A stretch of 64,000 nucleotides of DNA. It comes from Aralia elata (taxonomy: Eukaryota; Streptophyta; Magnoliopsida; Apiales; Araliaceae). Where the stretch lies: contig JAVJAP010000352.1 of assembly GCA_034770075.1 (NCBI GenBank), positions 372,001-436,000 of the forward strand. Direction: 5' to 3'. The position numbers and the translations under genes are program-made. The notes below the pieces were generated by a model. That model was given only the letters and a program-made list of their open reading frames with translations, was not told the DNA's origin and ran no database searches. Numbering within the stretch: the stretch's first letter is position 1; every line of letters begins with the position of its first letter. Of this stretch, positions 10,866 through 20,719 are shown one piece after another.

Positions 10866-12164
10866 ATGGCTTCTAAGCGTCACCGAGGTGCCGAGTCAAG
10901 TTCCAAATCATCTCACACCTTCGATAAGAAGCGCTTTATCAGTGTGGAAGCGGCGGATAAGTTTAAGGCATGGGACAATCGCACATTCATTCCGGAAAGG
11001 GGAATCGTACCAGACTCAGACAATGACGGCGAATTGGTACTAATGATTGATGAACGGAGTTGGGTGAATTTCACGGCGCAGCCGGGCGTGGCAATTGCGT
11101 CGATTGTAAAGGAGTTCTACGCTAATTTGCAAGAAGGACAACTCGGGGCAGTGCAAGTAAGAGGCCAACAGATTTCTGTTCTGAGCAATGCAATCAATGC
11201 TTACTTTCAATTGCCTAATTTCAGTGGGGCAACTCATCAGTATGCCGAATATGTGCGGAATGGACCCGATTATGAGTGGATCATTGCTGAATTATGCAAG
11301 CCAGGAACAAAGTGGGATATAAAAGATCGAGGTGCTATGACATTCCCCAAATCAGAGCTGAGTCGGTATGGCAAGGCCTGGCATGCTTTTCTTTGTGCAC
11401 GCTTGATGCCCACTAACCACTTCAGTCATGTCACCAAGGAAAGAGCAGTACTCCTCTACAGCTTAGTCTCAGGAATGAAAATTAATGTGGGGGCTGTGAT
11501 CGAGGGTTCTATCAAGAGATATATGCGAGGTGGTGCCACAACTAGCGGATTTCCACACACCATGTTGATTACGGCTCTTTGTTACAATGTTGGGGTGCGA
11601 TGGGCTGATAATTCGGCGGTGATCCAACCTTGGCCAGTCATTGATCATGCTCTTATAGTTCGTTACAAAGGTTGGACAGGCGCAGCTGAACATCCTAGAG
11701 GCCTCGGATACCTTGTGCCACAGCAGAACGAGGCCGGCCCATCCACATCTTCCGGTCAGTTCGATAAGCAAATACGCAGGCTGCAAAAACAGATTAAGGC
11801 GAACCACTCTGAGCTATTGCAGGACAGCTCTCGCCTAACTGAGCGTCAATATATCATCAGTCAGAACAACAACCAATTTCAAGCGGCGTTGGCAGCTGCG
11901 TTCAACCAACTCAACCTCAGTGCAGGGCCATTTCACTTTCCTGAGTCTCTCCCACTGCCAGTGTTTCCACCTGAGGAGTCAATCGAAGAGTCCGACGACG
12001 AGGAAGGCGATGACGAGTTATCGTCTACCTTAACAACTTGTATGAAATTGAAAGTGAATTGCAAGTTTAGAATTGGCCATGTTAGCATATGTTCATGGAA
12101 TCTGCATGTGATAGGTTTTGTGATTCGTAATCTGGATAGACATATACCAGTTTACCATGTGTAG
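10866..12164 (+). CDS. Env-like 'plant transposon protein' of an Athila-type element, intact
   Basis: The chosen start is the ATG at 10866 (MASKRHRGAESS), because the minus-strand homologue at 23073 begins the same way (MAPKRHRGEGSS). An in-frame Met at 10839 is possible. The product is about 432 residues. The conserved core runs from FIPERGI through IVKEFYANL, VRGQQISVLSNAINAYF, CKPGTKW, KAWHAFLCARLMPTNH and KERAVLLYSLVSGMKINVG to ITALCYNVGV. This matches the putative plant transposon protein family (Transposase_32), common at the 3' end of Athila-like gypsy elements. A Gln-rich, possibly helical stretch and an acidic tail (EESDDEEGDDE) follow. The last 45 residues look like read-through past the usual end. 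No membrane segment or enzyme motif is visible, and its function is unknown. Confidence 0.75.
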   Translation: MASKRHRGAESSSKSSHTFDKKRFISVEAADKFKAWDNRTFIPERGIVPDSDNDGELVLMIDERSWVNFTAQPGVAIASIVKEFYANLQEGQLGAVQVRGQQISVLSNAINAYFQLPNFSGATHQYAEYVRNGPDYEWIIAELCKPGTKWDIKDRGAMTFPKSELSRYGKAWHAFLCARLMPTNHFSHVTKERAVLLYSLVSGMKINVGAVIEGSIKRYMRGGATTSGFPHTMLITALCYNVGVRWADNSAVIQPWPVIDHALIVRYKGWTGAAEHPRGLGYLVPQQNEAGPSTSSGQFDKQIRRLQKQIKANHSELLQDSSRLTERQYIISQNNNQFQAALAAAFNQLNLSAGPFHFPESLPLPVFPPEESIEESDDEEGDDELSSTLTTCMKLKVNCKFRIGHVSICSWNLHVIGFVIRNLDRHIPVYHV

Positions 12165-12827
12165 TTGATTGAGAGAGCTCACGCTTAAATTTATATCACT
12201 TGTAATTTGCATAGAAATATAGTGAATTAGGTGATGTTGATGTTTGCATGAATTCTATCGATTGTGTGGAAATTATGTGATATGGACATAGAATATCGAA
12301 CGATAGCTACGTTTCACCGTAAAGCTCTCAACTAGCGGCCCGAAATAATCAGTTAGGTTTAACAAGAGGTGTTGCAATTTGAATGATACATTAAGTGACA
12401 TTAGGATCCCATATCTCTCCAATTTGAATCAAGTCATTTGATAGTTAGATATCTTAGATTTTTAATCATTTCGATTTTCAACTCACAACTTATTTGTTCG
12501 TTTAAGCAGTCAGAACTAGCTATAAAATTGTTGCATGATAGATTAGGGATAATTACTTTTCTCCGTGGGAACGATACTAGACTTACTCTATATTACTTGT
12601 TGGCCGTGTATGCTTGCATGTATGTGTCTGTTTTGTTAACACCAAAACAAGCCAACAGTTGTTCAATTAGAACAACTACTAATTATCAATTCAAATCAAA
12701 ATCTAAAAACATACCTAAAATGTCAAATAATTTCTGCCATCAATTTGAGATTATTAAAAATTGATAATGGAGGTTCTTGACTAAATGGCGGCTGCCAATG
12801 ATGAAAGGAAGATCAGTGACGGCGCTT
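12165..12827 (+). other. Non-coding 3' flank, LTR-tail-like
   Basis: No reading frame of note. A segment near 12560-12600 (CTCCGTGGGAACGATACT) resembles the late part of Athila-type LTRs, so this may be a decayed LTR downstream of the env-like gene. Boundaries cannot be set. Confidence 0.4.
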
Positions 12828-13680
12828 GGATACAAGAAAATTTTGCCTACATATAAAAATGTGACGCTATTGCATACTTTGTCACTAAATAAAAGAATTT
12901 ATGACGAACCATTTTTGTCACTTATCTACTCATCTAATTAGTGACGCACTATTATCTCGTCATATAAAATTGATATTTATGACAATACAATTTGTCATAA
13001 ATTAATATTTTTTCGTCTTCAAAAATTTCCCTCCAAAATTTTTCAGAAAAAATTTGCCTCCAAATAAAATTGTGACGATATTATGTACTTTGTCACTAAA
13101 TATAAGCATTTATGACGAACGATTTTTGTCACTTATCCACACATCTAATTAGTGACGCACTATTATCTCGTCATATAAAATTGGTATTTATGACAATACA
13201 AATTGTCATAAATTATTATTTTTTCGTCATTAAAAAATTTCCCTCCAAAATTTTGCCTCCAAATAAAATTATGACGAATTTGTATTTGGCGTCACTAAAT
13301 GTGAACATTAGTGACGAAAGCACATTGTCACTAAATTTTACAAATAATTAATGACAAACTATTATGTTGTCATCGAAAGAAATATTTTGTGACAATAAAT
13401 ACTGTCATCAATTATTACAAAATGTCACTAAAAAGTTTCCCTCCAAAATTTTGGTACGAAATTCTACCTCCAAAATAACTTGTGACGAAATTTTGTTAAT
13501 CGTCATCAAATGTGTAAATTAGTGACGATATAAATGATTAATTGTGACAAAATTAAAGGTCGTCACAAAAGTAACAGTTTTAGTGACGATTATGAATTTC
13601 GTAATTATTAATTAACAAATTGTGACGAAATTTTGTGCGTGGTAAAAAATTCGTCATAAAATGTGTGATTTCTTGTAGTG
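12828..13680. mobile_element. Non-autonomous CACTA-type MITE with internal GTGACGAA repeats
   Basis: The right end is CTTGTAGTG, the inverse of the CACTA terminus CACTACAAG. The left end is a decayed match (GGATACAAGAAAA). The interior is filled with short direct and inverted copies of GTGACGAA and TTTGTCAC, and two blocks of about 220 bp (from about 12840 and 13060) repeat each other with a partial third. There is no transposase. Such elements are moved by CACTA transposase, and the 1-645 gene is of that class. I could not find a matching 3-bp target duplication. Confidence 0.75.
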
Positions 13681-13740
13681 CATGGAGTAAAAGTGAGGTT
13701 TTAATTTTGGAGTGTAAACGATAGCTTCCATAAGCCATGT
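13681..13740 (+). repeat. Remnant of an LTR 3' tail
   Basis: GAGTAAAAGTGAGGTTTTAA to GATAGCTTCCA nearly repeats the last 55 bases of the LTR that ends at 15106. It is a leftover of a second LTR of the same family abutting the MITE. Confidence 0.7.
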
Positions 13741-13814
13741 TAGTACGCATGAAAAATGAAAGTAAAGTGAAAACTTGAACATAAGAATGAAAAATGGTAA
13801 AGCTTGTTAGTTGG

Positions 13815-15106
13815 TGATAAGTGCATAATATTCTATGATTTTGATTCCTTTATGTTTAGTTTTGTTACATGTTTTATCTGTATGTGAGCTTATTTAAGGT
13901 ATTTATTGATTTCAAGAGGAATTGGAGCTAAAATAGGAAAAAGATATAAATTTATTGCTGATTGAGGTCCGACACGGCAGTGTTGGAATTACACTACAAA
14001 GTGGTGCGACCGCGCTGTACTGTAGAGCTGAAAAAAGGGCTCTCTGGAGTTTGGGCGCGATAGTGTCGGTTGAAAGAGGAATCCTGGCGCGGCCGCACCA
14101 GGTCGGGAAGCAACAAGGATTTTTTCAGGCTTTCTATTTTTGGAAGATTTCTAATCCAATTTGGATTGTTATATCTTAGGGCTTTAGGACTTTGTTCTAG
14201 GAGTATAAATAGATGTTCCTAGTCAAGTTTTAAGTACTCTCTTCTACATCATTGTTAACCCTAGACTTGGAGGCAAGATTGAAGACATGTCAAGTTAAAT
14301 TCTTTATTTTCAGTTCTAAGGGACGTGGAACCTTATCTACAATTAATGGTTTAATTGGGTATTCATTATTTATTCCTTCTTATATGAAATTCATTCTTGA
14401 TAATCTAATTGAATTGTTAAATGTTATTGAGTTTAACTGATTTGGTTTCTGCAGGATTAAATTGGTTAATTAATATCATATGCTAGATTAAGATATAGTA
14501 TTAAGCAAACGATATTGTATCTAATCATAAGTAGTAGTTAGCAATACCTAATTGTGGATAAGCTTTTAAGTATTGCTATGGTTATCAGAAGACAAGTTAA
14601 ATAATCCCTGATTGTGTGATTGTTGCTTGGAATAACCTAATTCACTAATTCTTAATGTTGTTGTTATATTAAATCTAGACTGATAGTTCTGGGTTGTATA
14701 ATAGTTAGGGTTTAGTGGGGCGATTGTTGCATTAGATTTAAAACCTAAGGGGAATTTCGGGTAATTGGCGATTGCTGTTATCTAGGGTTATTAGTCTCAT
14801 TGAAGGAAGGAATGATGTTATACTTGATTAACCTATTATTATGAAAATGTGATACTGAACTGAAGAACTGAAACTTTTAATTCATCGGTTATTCTTAATA
14901 ATTTATTCCTGTTTATTCTTAGTTAGTTTATTCAACATTCAAAACCCCAAACTTTTATTTATTGTTATTTAGATTTAGGAAACAATAGAATAGATTAAAA
15001 TAATATCACTCTCTGTGGGTTCGACCCTTGCTTGTCACTATACTGCATTCTGTATTTGTAGAGTAAAAGTGAAGTTTTAATTTTGGAGTGTTAACGACAG
15101 CTTCCA
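13815..15106 (+). repeat. 5' LTR of an Athila/Tat-like Ty3/gypsy element
   Basis: It begins TGATAAGTGCATAA and ends AGCTTCCA, followed after five bases by a TGGCGCCGTTGCCG primer site. It contains a TATA box at 14204 and, 100-230 bp upstream of that, a GC-rich patch with GGCGCGGCCGC palindromic sequence (13970-14105). The 3' part carries the CTCTGTGGGTTCGACCC signature of this class. Confidence 0.8.
14204..14212 (+). promoter_or_regulatory. TATA box of the Athila-like LTR
   Basis: TATAAATAG in the middle of the LTR is a strong plant TATA match. The GC-rich palindrome cluster lies just upstream. Confidence 0.7.
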
Positions 15107-15111
15107 AATTT

Positions 15112-15130
15112 TGGCGCCGTTGCCGAGGAG
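15112..15130 (+). other. Primer binding site, TGGCGCCGTTGCCGAGGAG
   Basis: It lies six bases after the LTR end. This sequence is the typical primer site of Athila/Tat gypsy elements and differs from the tRNA-iMet site used by the other elements here. Confidence 0.85.
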
Positions 15131-15202
15131 TGTTATTTATTTTTATTTATTCTTTGTTGTCTTTTATTTTAGTTTACGACTCGATTCTCTCACTCTCTTG
15201 AA

Positions 15203-15514
15203 TTGAAATTTGATCCAAAGATAGAGAAAACTGCACTCAAGTTTAGGAAAGAGACTCATCAAGCACCACTGCAGATTCAGACGAAGTTTTTGAGTTTATC
15301 ACCTGCCCCGAACATCGCACTTGAATTACCTTCAAACAATTCAAACAGTGATTCAGAGAAGGAGGCAATGGTTGTTGCTAATAATAACAGGACTTTGAAA
15401 AAATTAGCTACTCCTAATCTTAATCAACCATCATTGTGTATTGAATATCCTACTTTAGATGCTGCTTTTGAATTAAAATCAGGACTAATTCATCTTTTGC
15501 CTACTTTTCATTAA
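15203..15514 (+). pseudogene. gag: Athila/Tat gag, N-terminal fragment
   Basis: The 103-residue frame begins MKFDPKIEKTALKFRKET, which resembles the start of Athila/Tat Gag. It reaches FELKSGLIHLLPTFH, the entry to the conserved gag core. It then stops abruptly where a minus-strand gypsy LTR end begins (about 15512), so the rest of the gag was displaced or lost by that insertion. Confidence 0.75.
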
Positions 15515-16229
15515 TAAACTCCACGGCACGCTTGCATGAGGTGATCGTCGTCCGGATCATTTCTAGCAAGCTAAAAGAGTGGAACTCTTTTTGACACCTC
15601 AACCCAACGCCTATAAAGAGACGAGAACCTTGGTACAATCGATCAAGTAATAAATCTATGTTGAATGGAACGCCAACGACACCTAAATCCCGTACTTATA
15701 TGAAGCAGGACGACGATTGATGATTGATGCGATAGAGGACACCACACACAACTATATTTTGTTGTATGATAAGTCAATAAATGAATCTCAAAGAAAAACT
15801 AAGAAATTAGCTTAGAAATTCTCAAAAAACCAAAAGATGAGAAACCTCACAATAATTGAATTGATAAAATCTGAATTGTGTATGAATTACATTCATCAAG
15901 CTTATTTATACTAGATATGAAACCCTAGAGTCCTATATGGAAATAACAATTGATTTAGAATCAAAACCTCATCTAAAAGTATTCTAATTACAATAAAAAT
16001 CTGAAAATATAATGAAAATCCTTAATTATGGGGTAAATCCGCGTCCAAATCTTATATAAATGCGTCAACTGAAATCCTGCCTCGGCGTGGCCGCGCCAAT
16101 TTTGTACTGGTTTTGAGTGTGACAGCGCTGCAACACCAGAGAGCCTTTTTTTTGTCTGCAGAGGGCGCGGCGACGCTGGAAATGAACTACATCAGGGCGC
16201 GGCCGCGCCTGATGCTAACAAACTCAGTT
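15512..16229 (-). repeat. 3' LTR of the minus-strand gypsy fragment
   Basis: The edges are approximate: AATAAACTCCACGGC on the left, AACAAACTCA on the right next to a purine-rich tract (minus sense GGAAACAAAAGGAG). It contains a TATA box (minus, 15901-15910, TATAAATAAG) and a GC-rich patch 170-300 bp upstream of it (16080-16212) with GCGCGGCCGCGC flanked by ATCAG/CTGAT arms. Confidence 0.6.
15901..15910 (-). promoter_or_regulatory. TATA box of the gypsy LTR (minus strand)
   Basis: Minus-strand TATAAATAAG within the LTR, with the GC-rich palindromes of 16080-16212 upstream in transcription sense. Confidence 0.6.
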
Positions 16230-16879
16230 TTTCTCCTTTTGTTTCCTGACTTAGCTTGTTTACTTGCAACACATTCATGGACTTGGAATTCATTTCAATA
16301 ACCTTTGAACTCAATCCAGCCTCGTTCCAAACTTCTTGAATCAAACCAATAAATTCCTCCTTGAAACGTTTAGCCCGAGCTCTTGTCACGGGTCCAATCG
16401 AAACTTGCACCGGATCCGCTCCATAGTTTCCATCCTTGTCCAAGCTAGACATGTCCTCATTATTCCTCTCCTCTTGAAAAGGATTTGTCCTCAAATCATC
16501 ACCTACATCAAACGGACTAAGGTTAGAAACATTAAATGATGCATTAACGTTATACTTACCCGGTAAATCCAGTTTGTATGCATTATCATTAATGAGCTCG
16601 AGAACATGAAATGGACCATCTCCTCTCGGAAGCAATTTCGATCGTCTTTGAGTTGAAAACCTTTCCTTCCGCATATGAAGCCAAACCCAATCTCCCTGCT
16701 CAAAGATCACTTGTCTCGGCCCTTGTTGGCTTGTTTTGCATATTGGTTCGTCCTCCTTTCAATGTTGAGACGTGCTTTCTTATGTATCTGCTTAACAAAC
16801 TCAGCCTTTTTCTTTCCATCCATGTTAGTATATTCAGAAACAGGTTATAATGACAAATCCAACAGTGTCAAAGGATTAA

Positions 16880-16928
16880 AACCATATACAATCTTTTTTT
16901 TTTGCTAAATTTGAACCATATACAATCT
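16880..16928 (-). mobile_element. Minimal LINE insertion with 15-bp target duplication
   Basis: AACCATATACAATCT at 16880-16894 is repeated perfectly at 16914-16928. Between them are nine T and GCTAAATTTG, which in minus sense is CAAATTTAGC followed by poly(A). The LINE at 50300 ends with nearly the same bases (CACATTTAGC plus poly(A)). This is therefore an extremely 5'-truncated L1-type insertion carrying only about 10 nt of element. Confidence 0.85.
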
Positions 16929-17246
16929 CAAATGGAGAAAAATTAGTAACAGAATGAACAGATCGATTATAAGCAAACTCAACATGTGGTAAATAATCTT
17001 CCCAAAGTTTAATGTTCTTTTTGATAATAGCTCTTAACAATGCAAGTAAAGTCTTATTTACTACTTCGGTTTGACCATCGGTTTGTGGGTGACAAGTAGT
17101 TGAAATAATAGTTTAGTACCCAATTTACACCACAAGGTCTTCCAAAAATAACTCAAGAATTTAGTATCTCTATCCGACACAATCGTTTTAGGCATGCCAT
17201 GCAAACGCACAATTTCCCTAAAGAATAAATCAGCTATATGGGATGC

Positions 17247-17458
17247 ATCATCAGTTTTGTGACATAGAATAAAATGTTTCATTTTCGAAAACCTATCCAC
17301 GACCACAAATATAGAATCATGACCATGCTTAGACCTAGGCACCCAACACAAAATCATCAGTTTTGTGACATAGAATAAAATGTGCCATTTTCGAAAACCT
17401 ATCCACAACCACAAATATAGAATCATGACCATGCTTAGACCTAGGCAAACCCAACACA
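17247..17458. repeat. 106-bp tandem duplication inside the integrase core
   Basis: ATCATCAGTTTTGTGACATA starts at 17247 and again at 17353, with nearly identical sequence through CTAGGC in each copy. The unit is not a multiple of three and breaks the integrase frame. Confidence 0.9.
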
Positions 17459-18536
17459 AAATTTATAGACAAATCAATCCAAGGTTCATTAGGAATAGGC
17501 AATGGTGTATACAATCCATGGGGTTGAACACGAGATTTAGATTGACGACAAGTAATGCATCTATCACATATTCTTTCTACATCCCGTTTCACGTGTGGCT
17601 GATAAAAATGTTCTTTTAAAACAGCCAAAGTTTTGTCAACACCAAAATGTCCCATTAAACCACCCCCATGTGATTCCCTAACTAACAATTCACGCAAAGA
17701 ATATGCAGGTATACACAACTTATTTTCCCGAAACAGAAACCCATCAACTTTAATGTATTTACATACAACATTCTTTTCACAAGATTTAAACTCTTCACTA
17801 AAATCAAGTTCATCAACATATAATTCTTTAATTCGTTTAAAACCAAGTAATTTTGTATCAAGAGTATTTAATAACACATTCCTCCTCGAAAGAGCATCTG
17901 CAACGACATTCTCCTTACCTTGCTTGTGTCGAATGACATATGGAAATGACTCAATGAACTCCATCCATTGTGCATGTCTCTTGTTCAATTTGTGTTGACC
18001 CTTCAAGTACTTCAATGATTCATGATCGGCGTGAATCACAAACTCCTTAGGTCATAGGTAATGCTGCTATAATACCCCGAAATATTATCAAAATTATAAA
18101 TAGTGTCTTAACTAGGTTAAGAATAAAAACTCTAGAAATACCTAATGAACGATTATTCAGGTAATCTTTGAAAACCTAATACGATTCAAAAATGTTATCG
18201 TATACGTTTACAATTACAACGTATAACCTAAAACTGGGTATCGAGAAGTTTAAAACCTTAAACCCTAATGAGATTCGAATTTTGTAACATATGTGCTTAA
18301 TAGATATCAAAATGATATTTCGAAGCACGTGTTTTATGATTTTATTATGTAAACGATGAATTAGGTCAAATAAAAATTTTCTCCGAAAAACGTTGTGCTC
18401 AAAAATAAAAACGTCAAGCTTAAAATATTTTCACCAACAAGCTTCTCGGTATATTTACGAAAAGCTGCTTTGTCGTGCTTAAACTGATATAGTGCTTTGT
18501 CGTGCTTACGGTGACAAGCTGCTTTGTCGCGCTTAC

Positions 18537-18617
18537 ACTTGGCACATCTTGGCACACGCAGGGCACATGCTGGCACACGTTAGGCACACGCTAGGCACAC
18601 GCTGGCACACGCTAGGT
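18537..18617. repeat. Short tandem array of GGCACACGCTA-like units
   Basis: About eight imperfect copies of a 10-12 bp unit built on GGCACACGCTA. Similar TGCTTTGTCGTGCTT repeats precede it (18468-18535). Confidence 0.75.
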
Positions 18618-18889
18618 ACTAAAGTGTAATAAATCAGGTATTAATGTGTAATAAGTCGAGCCCCTAACGTACAATTAGCGAAACTATGTTTTCCTATAAA
18701 TAGCAAGCTAAGTTCATTCATTCCTTACTATTTTTCAAGAGCAGTTCAAGAGCAAAAACACTCTATATTTATATTCTGAGAGATATTGTGAGATAAAAAT
18801 TACTTTCGAAGTATCGAAGTGTTACGCGATTGGAAGTAAAGCTAGCAACTACAAGAGGTATTACTCTAGTGGTTATTATTTTCATTCTT

Positions 18890-19265
18890 CTTTATATATT
18901 TAGTAAAAATATACTTTTATAAGCAGTTATAATGCCCAAATTATTTGAAGTATATAGTGCAAAAGTCTTATTTACAAGAAGTTATAATGTTCGATTTATT
19001 TCTCTTATAAAGTAGAAAATATATTTTTATAAGCAGTTATTATGTCCGATTTTCTTCAAGTATTTAGTAAAAATATTTATTTTATAAGCAGTTATAATGC
19101 TGAAATTATCTGAAATATAATAGCCGAATATTCATTTTATAAGCAGTTATAATGCCCAAATTATTTTAACTATATAGTACAAAAGTGCTATTTACAAGCA
19201 TATAATGCTGAAATTATTTCATGTATAGTAGAAGAAGTCTTATTTAGAAGCGGTTATGATACCCG
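18890..19265. repeat. Tandem array, about seven units of 53-58 bp
   Basis: TTATAAGCAGTTATAATGC recurs about every 53-58 bp with AT-rich spacers containing TATAGTA or TTTAGTA. Units are divergent, so the array is not recent. Confidence 0.75.
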
Positions 19266-20378
19266 AAATAAAACTTAGAAGATATTGTTGGTTACAAGTA
19301 TGTAACAAAGTCCATTCTATTCTAACTTTACAAGGCCTAAAAATAGCAACCTCCATCCTTCATTATTTGCATTAGTTTTCAAGCAATTCAAGAGCAAAAG
19401 TACTCTATACATATATTTTGAGCGGAGGAAAGGAAAAGCTTGGAGGATCAAAGTTCTAGAGCTTACACTTCAGGAGATTGAGCGAGGAATGAAAAATTAG
19501 CGTTAACATATTATCCATATTCAGGCAAGTCTACTTATTTGTTGAAATGCACTTTGTGCAATAATGTGTCTTATTTATGAAGTTTATTGTTATGCAAGTA
19601 TTGTTTCTTTTGCACCCTATGCATTAACATAGATCAATAACTAACACAAAGGTTGTAATTCAGATTTAAAAGCTTAAAACTACAATATCCCCAGTTATGT
19701 GGCATAAACTAATCCAACTACGTCATCCAATTATTTACTTCAATGGAGTTGTTAACAGGAATTCAATTGCATTTATAAGTCCTTTTCCAAGTGATCAAAT
19801 AAATTTATCTAACCCAATTAACTCTGCGATATTCCTATGAAAAACTAAAGGATTAAATTCATTATGCATCAATTCCCAACAGTTACATGGAGTAAAGAGA
19901 TATCCCTATTCACTTTACAACCCTAATTATTTAACACATACAAATAATTAAGAATGCATGATATCATATTCAGATCTAATCCTAGATTTCATCTCCCGAA
20001 TTCACCCAGAATATTCCGCTAATTGTTGGCCAAACAATTAATCAATAAGCATAGAATAGGATAGACAACTCGAATTGAATAAATAACTGAAATCAAAGTA
20101 GATAATTAATTCATAAGCATAACTAGTTCAATTGTAGCCTTAATTAAAGGTTTAGTTCATACTGAGAATAAAAACTAGAATTCCAAAATAAGTCATCATA
20201 ATTAATTACAAATCAGAGATAAAAGATTAAAAGAAAACTCAATGAAATCTCTAATCTTCAATCCTCCAATCTGAATTCTTCACAATGCTTGTTCTGATCT
20301 CCAATTTCCTTGCTCAGCTCTGAAAATTCAATCTCCGTGTTGGTATATTGATAATGCGTTATATCCCTTCATATGTCT

Positions 20379-20386
20379 CTTATATA
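20379..20386 (-). promoter_or_regulatory. TATA box of the minus-strand Athila-like LTR
   Basis: Minus-strand TATATAAG, preceded upstream by the palindrome cluster at 20482-20558. Confidence 0.5.
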
Positions 20387-20481
20387 TCCTCATCAGATCA
20401 GTCAAAAGAATCCTTGTTAGCATCCAACTCCTAAACAACTAATCTTGTCAGAAATCAACTTCTTTTTCCTCCAGCCGCTTC

Positions 20482-20558
20482 CTCGCCTCGGCGAGGATTT
20501 CCTTCATAAAAGCTCGCCCCGGCGAGGAATTAAGCTTATGGAGTCTCGCCCCGGCGAG
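20482..20558. repeat. Three CTCGCCCCGGCGAG palindromes
   Basis: Units at 20482 (one T variant), 20513 and 20545. Each is a perfect 6-bp inverted repeat (CTCGCC/GGCGAG) around CC. The related LTR fragment at 23697-24051 has four units. Confidence 0.9.
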
Positions 20559-20719
20559 GATGCTCTGCACCACATTCTTTTTTCTTTATCCAATCCTGCA
20601 GCCAGCCTTAACCTACAAAAACAACACAAAAATAAATAAAAAAATACTAAAAATACTTAAAGATAGTAAAGAATTAAGCCAAAAATGTATCCAAATCATA
20701 GATTAAAACCCACTCATCA

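Larger units (their letters stand above)
15512..18066 (-). mobile_element. 5'-truncated minus-strand Ty3/gypsy fragment (3' LTR plus part of pol)
   Basis: In minus sense it runs from mid-RNase H (18066) through integrase and the C-terminal tail (about 16230) into a 3' LTR that ends near 15512 with sequence close to ACTCCACGGCACGC. Those LTR bases, and roughly the first 150 of them, resemble the LTRs of the 53661-59832 element, so the two families are related. The 5' half, including gag and reverse transcriptase, is missing. Confidence 0.8.
16235..18066 (-). pseudogene. pol: Gypsy RNase H and integrase, C-terminal pol, broken
   Basis: The frame enters inside RNase H (HADHESLKYLKGQ, VVADALSRR) with a TGA just before it in place of Trp. 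The integrase zinc finger is clear (H...H, CDRCITCRQSK), then WIDLSINFVLGLPRS and VVVDRFSKMAHF. A tandem duplication of about 106 bp (17247-17458) repeats this last region and shifts the frame. The second copy continues to FREIVRLHGMPKTIVSDRD, the DDE core. A 19-bp LINE tail is inserted at 16895. The C-terminal tail has GDWVWLHMRKERF, RGDGPFHVLE, SPFDVGDDLRTNPFQEE and VTRARAKRFK. It is non-functional. Confidence 0.85.
18067..19619. other. LTR-like non-coding DNA with tandem repeats
   Basis: The left edge, AATACCCCGAAATATTA, resembles the start of Tekay-type LTRs. The segment contains a block (near 18715) that recurs near 19365 (CAAGAGCAAAA, ACTCTATA), a (TAGGCACACGC)-type array and a 55-bp array. 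No coding frame is recognisable. It is most likely degenerate LTR sequence, boundaries unknown. Confidence 0.4.
19620..20719 (-). repeat. 3' LTR of the minus-strand Athila-like element
   Basis: In minus sense it begins TGATGAGTGGGTTTTAA after the tract GTTTGAGGGTATT. A TATA match (minus, 20379-20386) lies about 335 bp in, and three copies of CTCGCCCCGGCGAG (20482, 20513, 20545) lie 95-180 bp upstream of it. The inner end near 19620 is not sharply defined. Confidence 0.7.
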
